DNA of 64,000 nucleotides from Bryum argenteum (GCA_037043015.1 CM073327.1:17032727-17096726); one strand, 5' to 3'; shown: positions 23,790 to 35,953, counted from the stretch's first letter. Numbers and translations are program-made. The notes: generated by a model from the sequence alone, not told the origin.

Positions 23790-23940
23790 TTGGACTTTGA
23801 CATTTTGTATTGGAAATTTGGAATATGAGGATTTGGTATTGTGGTTCGGTAGGGTACCACCTAACCAGGAACTCTAATGAAAACAATTTGGTGGTTGTTA
23901 TGATGATTACAGAATTTTTTTGGAAGCATGACTTCACCTA
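23790..23940 (-). pseudogene. Relic of the B3 gene fragment
   Basis: The block TATGAGGATTTGGTAT with the following TTTGGTGGTTGTTATGATGA corresponds to 1,780-1,860 at the start of the B3 fragment there. The B3 codons themselves are no longer readable. Confidence 0.45.
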
Positions 23941-24646
23941 GTTGTATTTTTGAGGTCAACTTTATTGGAAAAGAATAATTCATGACTTACAAGGAGCTCA
24001 ATGCTTTTAAACGGCCCTTGTCAATCACCGCCTAACAAGCACACATTCTTTTCTATTAGAATATCTTCGATACAAAATAAAATACGAGTGTACATCTTGA
24101 GCTAAACAAATGATTAAATTGCGCAATAGTTCGATCATGAATTTATCTGAGTGACTATGGTTGTCATTGCTAGGGATGATTATATATCATATTTCATTAT
24201 TTTAGAAAGGTGCATTTCTCTTTCATCTAAGAGAAGGTATTATCACACCCAACAAGTTTTTAATACGTGATTATGAAATGCTTACGAGATCTCTTTGGTT
24301 TTGTTAAGAAAATAATTGGAAAAGTGTATAAAATTGTTTAAAAGATTCAAGAAGATTACAACTTATTTCAATCAGAGTTGGAATTTAGAAGCACACATGA
24401 AGGCATTTAGAAGAACGAAGGAGAAAAGAAGAAAAAATATATAAGAATTTATGAAGAGATATGAAGTTATTTGAGGAAAATGTCAAAGTTATTGAGAGAT
24501 ATTAAGTTATAATGGAAGACAACAACAATTAGGGAATAAATTGTTATCGGAAATATAAAATTTTAATATCCAAATAGTATTCTAGTGTAAATATTGAAAG
24601 TCTCTTATTTGAAGTGTGTCTTATCATTCTGACTTTGAGCATGTTT
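23941..24646. repeat. Array-unit spacer
   Basis: Homologous to 1,900-2,460 joined to 2,985-3,120 without the TTAA element. It includes the uninterrupted TTTTAAACGGCCC site at 24,006, the empty counterpart of element 5. Confidence 0.65.
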
Positions 24647-25627
24647 TTAACCCCTAAACGCACGAGCCTATTTTTAGTAGAAAAGCACATTTCCATAGAA
24701 ATCGTCATAGATGAAAATCAAGAGAAGATATTAAGATCTCAACCCTACAAACTTGTAATAGACTTATCCAAGATCATGTGGACCAAAATTTGAGTCATGA
24801 GGCCTTATAGATCGGGAGATTGTAACATATTAATATCATAAACAAACTGCAAAATTTCATCATTTTCACTTTGAGGTGGAAATGCTACCAATATACCTAT
24901 TGCAATGAAAAAATCACCATCTAGAAAGATGTTCACCTTCATCTTAATAAGTCCTCTACCCAACAAAAATTCATCAAAAAAATCTCTTGGCTCAAATAAA
25001 AGCCATGCAATGGTAAAAACTACCGAACATTTTACAAAGGAAAATAGTCCAAAACTAGACCCTTTGCATTCAATTTCATGCCTTATCTTCAAAACATCTT
25101 CGATCTTGTTAAGTTTTCTACCACTTAGACTTGACTCTAATTGGAGGCCATCCCAAAAAATTAAGTTGAAATCCAACTGTGGATGAGGGAGATATAGCTC
25201 CTCAAATATCATCCATTGTCTCACTTTTTCTGTTGACAAAACATCATTGCAAATCCAATAGCAAAATCATTTGGATCAAAAAACTTCTCACTACAAAGTT
25301 GTTAAGAATCACCTTAAGATCATGACCATGAAAAAAAAAATCATGAAAAACTATTTTTAATTTCACATAATTGGCTTGCAATGGTAATACATGCCCCATG
25401 CTTGGAAACCTAGAAACAAGAGTTGTCTTCACTAAAGTGCATTCCATGAATTCGTAATTAATTGTATGGGCTTGAAAATTTTACAACACAAACTAGACTT
25501 GATTTGGAACCTAACCCAAGTGATTTCATCCAAAACGGACCTCGGATGAAGAAGATATGGCTCTTCAAAGTTTCCGGATGTACATCCAAAATGTCGTTTT
25601 TCGACATCGTGGGCGTTTAAGGGTTAA
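24647..25627. mobile_element. TTAA-flanked inverted-repeat element 4
   Basis: TTAA CCCCTAAACGCACG at the left and, inverted, TTAA CCCTTAAACGCCCACG at the right (981 bp). It is homologous along its length to element 5 (27,023-28,015). Two longish frames inside (24,805-25,239 minus; 24,905-25,186 plus) overlap on opposite strands, are not conserved in element 5, and show no transposase motif. The sequences outside the two ends do not match one single empty locus, so one flank may have been rearranged. Confidence 0.75.
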
Positions 25628-26145
25628 GCCTTCGAAAAAGAACAATTCATGATTTACAAGGAGCCCAATGCTTTTGAACGGACCCGTCACTCACTCCCCG
25701 CCTAACAATCACACGTTCTTTTATATTTGATTATCTCCAATACAGAATAAAATTTGACTGGAGATATTGAGCTAAACACATGATACAATTGAACAATAGT
25801 TGAATTATGAATTTGTTTGAGGCAACTACGGTTGAAATAGCTAGGTAAAATTATGTAACATATTCCTCTATTTTAGAAAGCCGCATTTCTCTTTCTTTTG
25901 ACAAAAGGTATTGTGACACCTAACAACTTTCAAACACCTAACAACTTTTAAACACCTAACAACTTTTAAACACATGATTCGAAAATGCTTACGAGATTCA
26001 GTGCTGTCAAGGAAATAGTTGGATAAGTGTATTAATTAGGACGTTTACTTTGAAAGAATTGGACAAGATTACAACTAATTTCAATCAAAGTAGAAATTCA
26101 AAAGCACACATATAAGTATATAGAAGAATGAAGGAGAAAAGAGGG

Positions 26146-26191
<46 letters not shown>

Positions 26192-26299
26192 AGAAATATG
26201 AAGTTATTAGGAGGATATGGAGTTGCTAGAGGCGCTTGAACCTACCTATTAAGGTTTGAGTATGAACTAATATGAATTGCATAGAGATGAAAAGCATAC
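25628..26299. repeat. Array-unit spacer with ACCTAACAACTTT triplication
   Basis: Homologous to 1,940-2,420. It has three near-identical CACCTAACAACTTTYAAA units at 25,918-25,970. Confidence 0.6.
26151..26186. repeat. (TA)n microsatellite
   Basis: About 18 TA units, at the place where sister units have the ATATATAT start of their minisatellite. Confidence 0.95.
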
Positions 26300-26426
26300 T
26301 TGAAGATGAGTGATGAAGTTGGCCACTAATTCGGTTGTTACCCTTTTGTCTATCCATTTGAATGGTATATTCCTTCTCGATAGAGCCTCCGCGAGGAACG
26401 GATGCACGTAGAGCCTTCCGTGCCAT
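26300..26426 (-). pseudogene. RWP-RK gene copy D (exon 1 only)
   Basis: The exon 1 pattern is readable (ELVANFITHL near its end, with a GTATGC donor), but the exon is shorter than the usual 147 bp and out of frame internally. The array unit is otherwise missing exons 2-5: on the low-coordinate side the minisatellite spacer joins directly. Confidence 0.65.
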
Positions 26427-27022
26427 AGCGGGTTGCTCATACACCACGAAAATCGAACGCGACCCCTAAACCCAAGATAATAAGACACAAAATAGGAGAC
26501 ACTAAACACACGTGAGATTACACAAAACAACAAAGAAAATATATAAAATGTGTATAAAACGTCATTAAAATAAAATATACATACAAAAAGCCAAGATTCA
26601 TTCCTGCAACATGAGCAAAATGTGGACAAATTGAAAGTGAATCTCAATTGCGTAAAGGGGACTTTAGAGAAGGAGAGCAACTCTACTGGTTGAGGCTAGT
26701 GTGAAAGGTGAAGAATGCAAGGTGCGAAGGGAAGCAATAATGATGCCGAAGGTGCAAGGTGTGAAAACAAAAGGATTGCCAAAGATCATCGTCGAAAGAG
26801 AATAATAAGAAATTTGTTGTTATTGCTCAAGGCTAGTGCAAAAAGTGCAAGGTGCAAAGATAAGAAGAACTTTGCCATAATTGAAAGTGACCCAAAAGGT
26901 GTAAGAAACAAATAATTATAAGAGAAACTTTAAGTAAGAAAAGAGCAAACAATTAGAATAAAATGTACTTCAATGAAATGTGGAGAACGGCTTAAAATTT
27001 TCAAGATAAGAGCTCAATGCTT
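26427..27022. repeat. 5' spacer of copy D
   Basis: 26,640-26,960 repeats the AAGGTGCAAGG purine block seen upstream of copies A-C. Confidence 0.6.
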
Positions 27023-28015
27023 TTAACCCCTAAACGTCCTTGGGGTATTTTTAGCCAAAAACTCATTTTCAAAAAAAGTTATATAGATGAAAATAAAGAT
27101 AAGCTATTCAGATCTCAACCGTACGAACTTGTAATAGATTTATAGTAAATCATGTGGACCAAAACTTGACTCATGGGACCTCATAGATTGCAAGATCATA
27201 ACATATTAGTGCGCAAAACAGGCTACAAAATAGTGAAATACCATCATTCCCACTTTAAAGTGAAAATACTACCAACATGAAATTTGCAAATGAATCAAAA
27301 AATCAACAACTAGAAAGTTGTTCATTTTCATCTCAAAGACACTCTTTTACCAAAAAAATTTATCAAAAAAAAATCTTGGCTCAAATAGTAGCCTTGTAGT
27401 TGTGAAAATTGCCAAAATTTTTACAAAGGAAATATAGTCCAAAAATAGACCCCTCGCACTCAAATCCATGCCTTTTCTTCAATATATCCTCGATTGGGTC
27501 AAGATTTCTACCACTAAAAATAGACTATAATTGGAATTCATCCCAAAAATAAAGTCAAAATCTAACAATGGATGAAGGAGATCTAGCTCTTCAAAAATCA
27601 TCCATTTTTTCACTTTCTTCATCGTAGAAACATCATTGCAAAGCCAATACCAAAGTTATCTAGATCAAAAAACTTCCAACTACAAAGTTGTTGGGATGAA
27701 TCTAAATATCAAACCCATGAAAAAAAAACTCATGAAAAACTATTTTAAATTTCACATAATTGGCTTGCAATGGTAAAACATGCCAAATGTTTGAAAACCC
27801 AAAAACAAAAGCTGCCTTCACTAAAATCCATGCCATTTATTCATAATTTATTTTATGAGTCTGCAATTTTTACCACATAAACTAGACCTGATTTGTGACC
27901 TAACTCAAGTGATTTCGTCAAAAACAGAGTTTGGATGAAGAAGTTATGGCTCTTCAAGGCTTCTGCCCTTCATCCAAAATGTCGTTTTTCGATACTAGGG
28001 ACGTTTAGGGGTTAA
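27023..28015. mobile_element. TTAA-flanked inverted-repeat element 5
   Basis: TTAA CCCCTAAACGTCC at both ends (13 bp perfect inverted repeat), 993 bp in all. The empty site in two sister units (1,973 and 24,006) reads CAATGCTTTTAAACGGCCC or close to it, with one TTAA. Here the same flanks are AATGCTTTTAA and TTAAACGTCC. No transposase frame, so non-autonomous. Confidence 0.85.
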
Positions 28016-28993
28016 ACGTCCTCGCGACTCACCGCCTAACAATCACACATTGTCTTCAATTAGATTTTAAAATTTAAGACTATACAGATCTTGAGCTAAA
28101 GAGATGATCAAATTCCACAATAGTTGACCAAATCATAACTTTATCTTAGGCAACTATGGTTGAAATTGCTAAGAACGTTTATGTAACATATTCCATTATT
28201 ATTTTAGACGGTGCATTTCTCTCTCTTCCGACAAAAGGTATTGTTACACCCGATAACTTTTAAACACATGATTTTGAAAGCATTACGTGATTTAAGTGCA
28301 TTACTTAGGATGTCCACTTTAAACAAATTCAACAAGATTACAACTTATTTCAATCAAAGTTGGAATTCAGAAGCACAAGTGAAAATATTCAAAAGAATGA
28401 AGGAGAAAAGAGGGGAATATATGTAAACACCCATGAAGATATATAAAGTTATTAGCAAGATATAAAGTTAATATGGAAATATGAAGTTATAAAGAAAGAC
28501 AAAAACAATTAGGGAATAAAATGTCTATCAGAAATATGAATTTTTCATATTCTACTAATACTCTGAGGTTATTATTGAAAGGTTCTTATTTGAAGTGTCT
28601 CTTACCACTCTGACTTTGAGCATGTTTTGAAGCGCAAATTTAGTTCGTAAAGTTTTGTAAGAAGTTATTATCATGTCTTAGGTATTACCAATGATTACTA
28701 AAAGGATTACTATACTTCTACAAATATACTTCTACAGTTTCTTTATCAAACACCACAAATTATTCTATGATAAGCATTCACATCGATCAAAGTATGCAGT
28801 TGAATACCATAACTTTAATCCTAAATACGATAATTGTGACCATGAATTATTCCATTACGTACATTCATATTGATCAAAGTATGAACTATAATACCATAAT
28901 ATAAGCTTCAATCCTAAATATTTAAGATGTAATGTTGAAACACATAAGTCACGGTAATACTCCCTTGTACATTCATTATGCAATAAACCCACA
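28016..28993. repeat. Array-unit spacer (unit of copy E)
   Basis: Homologous to 1,985-2,460 plus 2,985-3,440. No gene. Confidence 0.6.
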
Positions 28994-29248
28994 ACCCCAA
29001 TTCCGTTAAAATGGCACTATGCCAATTGCCATTTTGTCATACTAGATCTTACATTTGTGCTCATATAAAATGGTATATTCTGTAATATCACAATTTTTTT
29101 TGTAATATCACTTCTCTATATACATTGTCACTCATTTCCCCTAATATCACCTTCAAATTCTGTTATATCACATGGTTTTTGAGCTACAGTTTAGAAAGTT
29201 GAGGTGTGCCATTTTACCGGAATAATGCCATTTTAACGGAATTGGGGT
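28994..29248. mobile_element. CCTCAATT-family MITE, short form, copy 4
   Basis: Perfect inverted ends ACCCCAATTCCGTTAAAATGG. It is 255 bp and inserted in AACCCACA|CCACAAAA, where sister spacers have an uninterrupted AACCCACAAAAGT. This suggests a 5-bp CCACA-like target duplication. Confidence 0.85.
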
Positions 29249-30020
29249 TCCACAAAATTGACCTAGAATTCTGTGAAGTTCATTTAAGGAAACCCAAGGA
29301 GACTTCCTAATGTCTTCATAGACAAACCCCATGACAGACCGAATTTATAACTTAGTTGGATTTGGACTTATTCAAAATAGAACTGTTACCTCAATTCAAG
29401 AGGGAGTCCTAGTTAGAGAGGGGAAGAAAATAAAGACTCTTGTCCAGATATTTTAAATGGTAGAGGCCACCCTTTTTATTTCACTCACTCAAATACATAA
29501 ACAAAATCCAAGGCATTTATTATCTCCTCACAACTAACGTCTACTTAATAATGTAGATCAATAGACCTCAGTGTCCTTTATTCTATTTATATGTAGATCA
29601 ATAGACCTCAGTGCCCTTTATTCTATTTATAAATGTAACACAATTTAAACATTTGCATTGAAAGCTATTTATATGTAGATCAATAGACCTCAGTGTCCTT
29701 TATTCTATTTATAAATGTAACACAATTTAAACATTTGCATTGAAAGGCTCACTAAGAAACGAAGATTTCCATGGACGATTGGTAATCTCAAGAGTTGTCA
29801 AAGTCAGAGTCAGATAGAATTGTCAAAGTCTCCCTTGTGCTCCATTGCCCCCTTTAGCACGCTTGCCGGATGGACTAGCAAACTCAGAGTGGCTTGTGCC
29901 TCACGAGTGGCCCAGCTTGTGCCTCTTGTGCCTCGCGAGTGGCCCAGCCTGCAGGTCCCTTCCTGCCTCAACCACTCTTAGCCTCCAATGGCGCAATTCG
30001 CTCGCCTCCCTCATGACTAC
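29249..30020. repeat. 3' spacer of copy E with local duplication
   Basis: A block of about 65-105 bp built on TATGTAGATCAATAGACCTC and TAACACAATTTAAACATTTG is present two to three times at 29,540-29,745. The remainder matches 3,480-3,930. The former continuation of exon 5 (to about 29,840) is still visible downstream of the copy E stop. Confidence 0.6.
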
Positions 30021-31939
30021 CTACTGAGTGCGCTCCGTCACTGCGAGCTCCACAGCAAAGACCTCCATCACTTTCCGGTTGATCGGAATCGCTCGAGTCT
30101 CCTCGAAGTTCCAATGTACACATTGTTTAAGAAACTCCCGCACTTGGATAGGCACGAGTTTGGATTGCGGCTCATTCTACAAACCACATAATATATCTGA
30201 TCATGTTAAAAAACTCAATATGGGAATGCGTGATAGAACCCTTACGGCCATGATGTCACATAAATTAGTAGAACAGATCCTCTTGCAAAAGATCCTCTTG
30301 GAAAAGAGCTAGTATGCAATTATCTCTCCGAAGATAGTCTACAGAAGATTCCTCTCCGAAGATAGTTTCACGTTTGTCTGCACAACAAATTTTATCGTAA
30401 TACTTACTTACCACGATACGGTTGATCACTTCAATCGAACCATGCTGTAGCTTTTCCTTCTTCGTCTGCAGCGACTTGAGTGCACTTGGTAAGTCAATCA
30501 CTCCGAAGCCCAAGTCAGCTACTTCTTGTCCGAAGCCCCATGTACCTATGGCAAACTCCAGCCCTTGGATGGCATTCTCCAGAAACCACATCTAAATGAG
30601 AAAACGCACATAACAATATCACACGAACATGAGCACCTCTTATCTCCATGGTTGAGATCAAATGAACTAAGTGTAACCTGCTTGTAGTGTGTGTATGCAG
30701 TGTGAATGTGAGTAATTGTTTACGGAAGTTACCGTCTTTGAGGGCCAGCGTTCGAGCCCAAGCTGTGTGATTGTCGTTTTGAAACGATTGCTTGAAATAC
30801 CAAGCTCCCTGATAAGTTCTCCTCTGGAAACGTTGAAGAAGCACGACAAATTTGCTACAGTCATACGGAGCTGCACTCCAAGCTGGTACACATTGCAAAG
30901 CGACGTTGAGTATCATCAAACATATGGAAATCATAAACACTCTTGAAGGTTACCAAGAATACGTCATGGTGTTAATGGTCTCGTAGCACTCACTTTGTTT
31001 GTCAAGAGGACCACTTTGTTATTGTTGGGCTCTCTGAAAGCACCGTCATAGGAAGCACGACCAACAGCCAAAGGTGTTGTAGGAGAAGGAGTTACATTCC
31101 TTCTGTGGTCGCCGTCCTCGTAATAAGTGTTGTTCGGCGGAGGAGTAACATTCCTTGTCTGCTGGCCGCCCTTGTCACGATCATGAGCCCAAGGTGATGT
31201 AGGCAGAGCGGGAACATTCCTTGCGCGGTCGCCGCCCTCATCATTAGTGTTGTTCGAAAGCTCCACTCTGGAAGCATCTTCTGCTGCTTGTGCATTCATT
31301 CTCTCGATCACAGCGACCACGTACCGGTCCCCCAAATACTGGAGCATGTCTCCGAGCGTGTCGTAGTAGTCTACATCGCCAAGGTTGCTACCATCATCTT
31401 TCACCATCCTCAACATCCGGATACTCTGATCTTTGGTAATGATGCCAATCTGACGAGCTTCACTCTGCAACCCACACATCAACAAAATCATCGGGATTAA
31501 ATATCAAACTTTAGGGAATTGAAACAATCATAAGAAGATTATAATCAAACTTTTGGATGTAGGAAACAACTGTGAAAGTGTTAGTAAGAGATGAATGCAG
31601 TTTTTTCTCAATTTATGAACAAGTGGAGGGTCATGCTTTAGAAATAGAGCAATCATGTTTCTGACAAAATGTAAAACTGCAATTGTTTTGAATAATATTG
31701 ATTCTTTTAGCAAGAGATTGGATGCACACTCAACCTACTCATTAAGGTTTGAGTATGAATTAACATGAATTGCATAGAGGTGAAAAGCATACCTGTAGAT
31801 GAGTGATGAAGTTGGTCACTAATTCGGTTATACGCCTTTTGCCTACCCATCTGAATGCCGAATTCTCAAATCGGATGGTAAATTCCTTTTCAAGAGAGCA
31901 TCCGAGAGGAACGCAAGCAAGTAGAGCCGTTTGTGCCAT
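30021..31939 (-). CDS. RWP-RK domain transcription factor, copy E (open reading frame, five exons)
   Basis: Model: complement of 30,021-30,176, 30,412-30,591, 30,733-30,870, 30,994-31,464 and 31,793-31,939. It totals 1,092 nt (363 residues), every junction is phase 0, and all introns are GT-AG (donors GTATGC, GTGAGT, GTAACT, GTAAGT; acceptors TTGCAG, CATTTAG and TTTGTAG, and CTGCAG-type upstream of exon 3's TTCCGTATGAC-like start). Residues 1-49 (start at the ATG conserved in most copies) and 50-130 form a conserved N-terminal region I do not recognise. Residues ~130-190 hold three imperfect RNVTPxPT repeats. Residues 207-275 are the RWP-RK domain (TVANLSCFFNVSRGEL, then ERWPSKT, then MWFLENAIQGLE). 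Residues ~285-300 (ALKSLQTKKEKLQ) may form a coiled coil. RWP-RK proteins are nuclear regulators of nitrogen responses or gametes. Oddities: the signature reads RWPSKT where copies A and C read RWPSRK, and the stop at 30,021 falls where copy A has a Leu codon, shortening the C-terminus. Function is not proven. Confidence 0.75.
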
Positions 31940-32826
31940 AATTATTGGGTTTGCTCATACACAAGGACGTCGAAGGCAGCCCTGAACACAAGATAATAAG
32001 ACACAAAAAACAAAAATAAAAATCAATACACCCAACAACCGGAACAATAGCTTTTAAACACATGATTCAAATGATTACCAAATTTGGATTTGTTAAGAAA
32101 GTAGTTGGACAAGTGCATTAATTAGTATGTTCACTTTGAGAAAGTTCAAAAAATTCACAACTTATTTTAATCAAAGTTGAAATTCATCAGCAGAGTCTTA
32201 AAATATTTAAGTACTTTTACAGTTTATCAAATCTATCACCACAAATTATTCCATGGTAGACATTTATTTTGATCAAAGTATGCACTTAGAATACCGTAAC
32301 TCTAATCCTGAATATTCTTGATGTAACCATAATGAACATGATGTATTCCATAATGAACATTCATACTGATCAAAGTATGAACTCGAATACCATATTAGCT
32401 TCAACCCTCAATAATTTAAATGTGATGTTTGAACACATAAGTCATGTTCATACTCCCTTGTACACTTAACATGCAATTAACCCACAAAAGTGACCTTGGA
32501 TTTTGTGAAGAAATTTGAGTGGAGGAAACCGGATGAGACTTCCAAATTTCTTAAAAAGGTGCAATTCTCTTCCTTTCGACAAAAGGTATTGTCACACCCA
32601 ACAACTTTTAAACACATGATTGGATTCTCAAATTATTACCAAATCTGGTTTTATTGAGAAAGTAGTTGGATAAATGTATTAATTAGAACGTTCGCTTTGA
32701 AAATATTCAACAAGTTTACAACTTATTTCAATCAAAGTTGGAACTCAAAAGCACAAATAAAGGTATTTAGAAGAATGAAGGAGAAAAGAGGGGACTATAT
32801 ATATATATAAATATTTATGAAGAGAT
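31940..32826. repeat. Short 5' spacer of copy E and spacer of the next unit
   Basis: The upstream spacer is truncated about 100 bp after the start codon. From about 32,045 the sequence is that of the minisatellite spacer, with two partly overlapping rearranged pieces (AACTTTTAAACACATGATT occurs at 32,045 and 32,600). Confidence 0.55.
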
Positions 32827-33029
32827 TTGAAGTTATAAGGGGAATATGAAGTTATTAGAGGAATATGAAGGTATTAAAGGAATATGAAGTTACTAGAGGA
32901 ATATGAAGTTATTAGAGGAATATGAAGTTATTAGAGGAATTTGGAGTTATTAGAGGAATATGAAGTTATTAGAGGAATATGAAGTTATTAGAGAAGTATG
33001 AAGTTATTAGAGGAATATGAAGTTATTAA
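32827..33029. repeat. 19-bp minisatellite, array 1
   Basis: About 10-11 units of TTAGAGGAATATGAAGTTA. Homologous expansions are at 36,241-36,510 (inverted) and 38,214-38,505. The unexpanded ancestor state is seen at 2,410-2,462. Confidence 0.95.
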
Positions 33030-33261
33030 GGAAGACGAATACAATTAGGGAATAAAATGTCATCGGGAATATGAAGTATCCAAGTGTGATTATTGAAAGG
33101 TTCTTATTTATAGTGGGTCTGACCATTGTGACTTTGAGCCCACATTTTGTTCCTTAAGAAGTCATGTCTTAAGAATTACCAATTATTACTTAAAGCGTCC
33201 ATATACTTTAATTTACAATTTATTGAATCTATCCCCACAAATTATTCCATAATACGCATTA
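33030..33261. repeat. Array-unit spacer
   Basis: Homologous to 2,981-3,240; contains the empty TTAA site GAAGTTATTAAGGAAGACG. Confidence 0.6.
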
Positions 33262-33512
33262 ACCTCAATTTCGTTAAAATGGCACTATGCCATGTGCCAT
33301 TTTGTCACACCAAATTTTACATATGTGCTCACATGGAATGATGCATTCTCTAATATCATAATTATTTAAATAATATCACTCCTTTATGTACATTGTCACT
33401 CATTTTCCATACTATCACCTTCAAATTTTGTTATCTCACATGGTTTTTGAAGTACAATTCATGAAGTTGAGATGTGCCATTTTACCGGAGTAATGCCATT
33501 TTAACAGATTTG
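33262..33512. mobile_element. CCTCAATT-family MITE, short form, copy 5
   Basis: Left ACCTCAATTTCGTTAAAATGG; the right end is decayed (CCATTTTAACAGATTTGA). It is inserted at the ATACGCATT / TATGCATCC site of the spacer, at the same place as copies 6 and 7, so these three are one insertion duplicated with the unit. Confidence 0.75.
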
Positions 33513-34063
33513 ACTATGCATCCATATCGATCAAATTATGTACTGGAATACCATAACTCTGAACCTACTATAAAAGTGACCTTACTTTATTCCATGATGA
33601 ACATTCATACTCATCAAAGTCCAAAATCAAATAATTACCATTATATTAGCTTCAATCCTAAGTACTTTAGATGTGATGCTAGAACAAATAAGTTACTCAT
33701 ACTCCCTTCTACGTTTATAATGCAATAAACTTTGGGAAATAACTTCATTGGAGGGATGAAACTTCCTAACTTCTTCATAAGCAAACCCCAATACAAACTG
33801 GATTCATAATTTAGTCAGATTTGGACTTACTCAAAATAAATTGTTACCTCAATATAAAAGGGTATCCCATTTTGAGAGGGGAGAGAAACAAGACTCTCGT
33901 TTTGAATGGTAGAGGCTTCCATTTTTATTCTACTCAATCAAAAACATAAACAAAATCCAAGGCATCAATTACCATATCACAACTGACCTCTACTTCATTA
34001 TGTAGGTCAATGTCTTTTTAATTAATACTTTTTGAAAGTAACGCAGTGTGAAAGGTTGTATTG

Positions 34064-34101
<38 letters not shown>

Positions 34102-34209
34102 ACGTCACTTAATATGAAGAGATGAAGGTTTCCGAGGACGACTCCTAATCTCAAGAGTCGTCAAAGTCTCAGAGGATCTCGAGTCTCCCTTGTGCTGCAG
34201 AGTCCACTT
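33513..34209. repeat. 3' spacer of copy F with long poly-A
   Basis: Homologous to 3,240-3,930. A run of about 37 A residues lies at 34,063-34,099, at the position where other copies have 8-20 A. Confidence 0.7.
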
Positions 34210-34787
34210 TGACACGCTTGGCGGATGGACGAGCAGACTCGGAAACTGGCTTCTCCTTTGCCACTACCCCAGCCTTGCTAGTCCCTTTCTACCTCGCCCA
34301 CTCTTTGCCTCCGATGATGCAATTTGCTTTCTTGCCTCGTCATGACTGCCCAACTGCGTGCGCTCTGCAACCACAAGCTCCACACCAAAGACCTTAATCA
34401 CCTTCCGTTTGCTTGGAATCGCTTGAGTCTCATCGAAGTTCCACTGTACACACTGGCGAAGAAACTTGCGCACTTGTAAAGGCACCAGTTTGAATTTTGC
34501 CGTATTCTACAAACCACAGAATATATTTTGATCAAGTTAAATTAAAAACTCAATACGGAATGCGTGATGAAGCCCATACAGCCATGTGTCACATAAGTTA
34601 GTGGAACTGACCCTCTTGCAAAAGATCCTCTTGAAAAGCGCTAGTCTCAGATTCCTCTCCGAAGAAAGTTTCTCGTTCGTGTGCACAAGAGATTTTATCG
34701 TAATACTTACCACCATACGGTTGATCACTTCAATCGAACCACGCTAGAGCTTGTCTTTCTTCGTCTGCAGCTAGTTGAGTGCGCTAA
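34210..34787 (-). pseudogene. RWP-RK gene copy F (exons 4 and 5 only)
   Basis: Exon 5 runs from 34,506 (after TTTGTAG) to about 34,210 and is interrupted in frame. Exon 4 keeps only its 3' part (34,709-34,787) with an in-frame TAG after KDKL, as in copy C. It ends abruptly where the inverted repeat begins. Exons 1-3 are absent. Confidence 0.7.
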
Positions 34788-35703
34788 AATCTGTTGTGCA
34801 TATGAACGGAAAATTTTCTACTGAGAGGACTTTGCAGATTAGCGCTTATGCAAGAGGATGTGTCCCAGTAACTCATGTGACAACATGGCTGTATCCGAAC
34901 TCCTGCCTTTAAGGATAACTCCTGTCTTTACAAGTGTGCAAGTTTCGTAGCCACTAGCCAGTGTGCATACTGGAACTTCCATGAGACTCGAACGTAACCG
35001 GAATGTGATGGAGGTCTTTGCTCCATAATGGAGACTCCTGTGATTTGTGTGATTCTAACGACTCTTGAGATAACGAGTCCTCCATGGAAACCTTTATCTC
35101 TTCATATTGGGTGAGGTTTTTCTTTTTCTTTTTTTTTTTTTTTGTTCAATACAACCATTTAAACTTTGTAAGCTTCGAAAACAATTGATTTGAAGTCTAT
35201 TGACCTACATAATGAAGTAGAGGTTAGTTGTGATGAGGTAATGGATGCCATGGATTTTGTTTATGTTTTTGTGTGATTAGGATAAAAATGGATGGCTCCA
35301 TCATTCAAAATATCTAGACGAGAGTCTTGTTTCTCTCCACTCTCTAAATGGGATACCCTTTTTAAGTTAGGTGACAATTCATTTTGAGTAAGTCCAAATC
35401 TGACTAAATTATGACTCCGGTTTGTCTTGGGGTTTGTTTATGAAGAAGTTAAGAACTTTCATCCCTCCAGTGAGGTTACTTCGCAAATTTTATTGCATAA
35501 TAAACGTAGAAGGGAGTATGAATGTGACTTATGTGTTCCAACATCACATCTAAAGTATTTAGGATTGGAGCTAATATAATGGTATTTGAGTTTGTACTTT
35601 GGTGAGTATGAATGTTCATCGTGGAATAAATTAAGGTCACTTTTATGGTAGGATTAGAGTTATGGTATTCTAGTGCATACTTTGATCGATATGGATGCAT
35701 GGT

Positions 35704-35953
35704 GAATTCCATTAAAATGGCATTATTTCGGTAAAATGGCACATCTCAACTTTATGAACTGTACTTCAAAAACCATGTGATGTAAAAGAATTTGAAGGTG
35801 ATATTATGAAAAATGAGTGACAATGTATATAAAGGAGTGCAATTATCGAAATAATTGTGATATTACAGAATACACCATCCATGTGAGCACATATGTAAAA
35901 TTTGGTGTGACAAAGTGGCACATGGCATAGTGCCATTTTAACAAAATTGGGGG
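35704..35953. mobile_element. CCTCAATT-family MITE, short form, copy 6
   Basis: The inverted counterpart of copy 7, part of the inverted-repeat arm. Ends GAATTCCATTAAAATGGC and GCCATTTTAACAAAATTGGG. Confidence 0.75.

Noticed and set aside
24805-25239. 144-codon frame inside TTAA element 4 as a transposase
   Set aside because: No DDD/E or zinc-binding pattern, an opposing frame of similar quality, and the frame is not kept in the homologous element 5.
35476-35742. 88-codon frame identical to the one at 38,999-39,265
   Set aside because: Both lie in the arms of the recent inverted repeat and overlap a MITE end; identity reflects duplication, not constraint.
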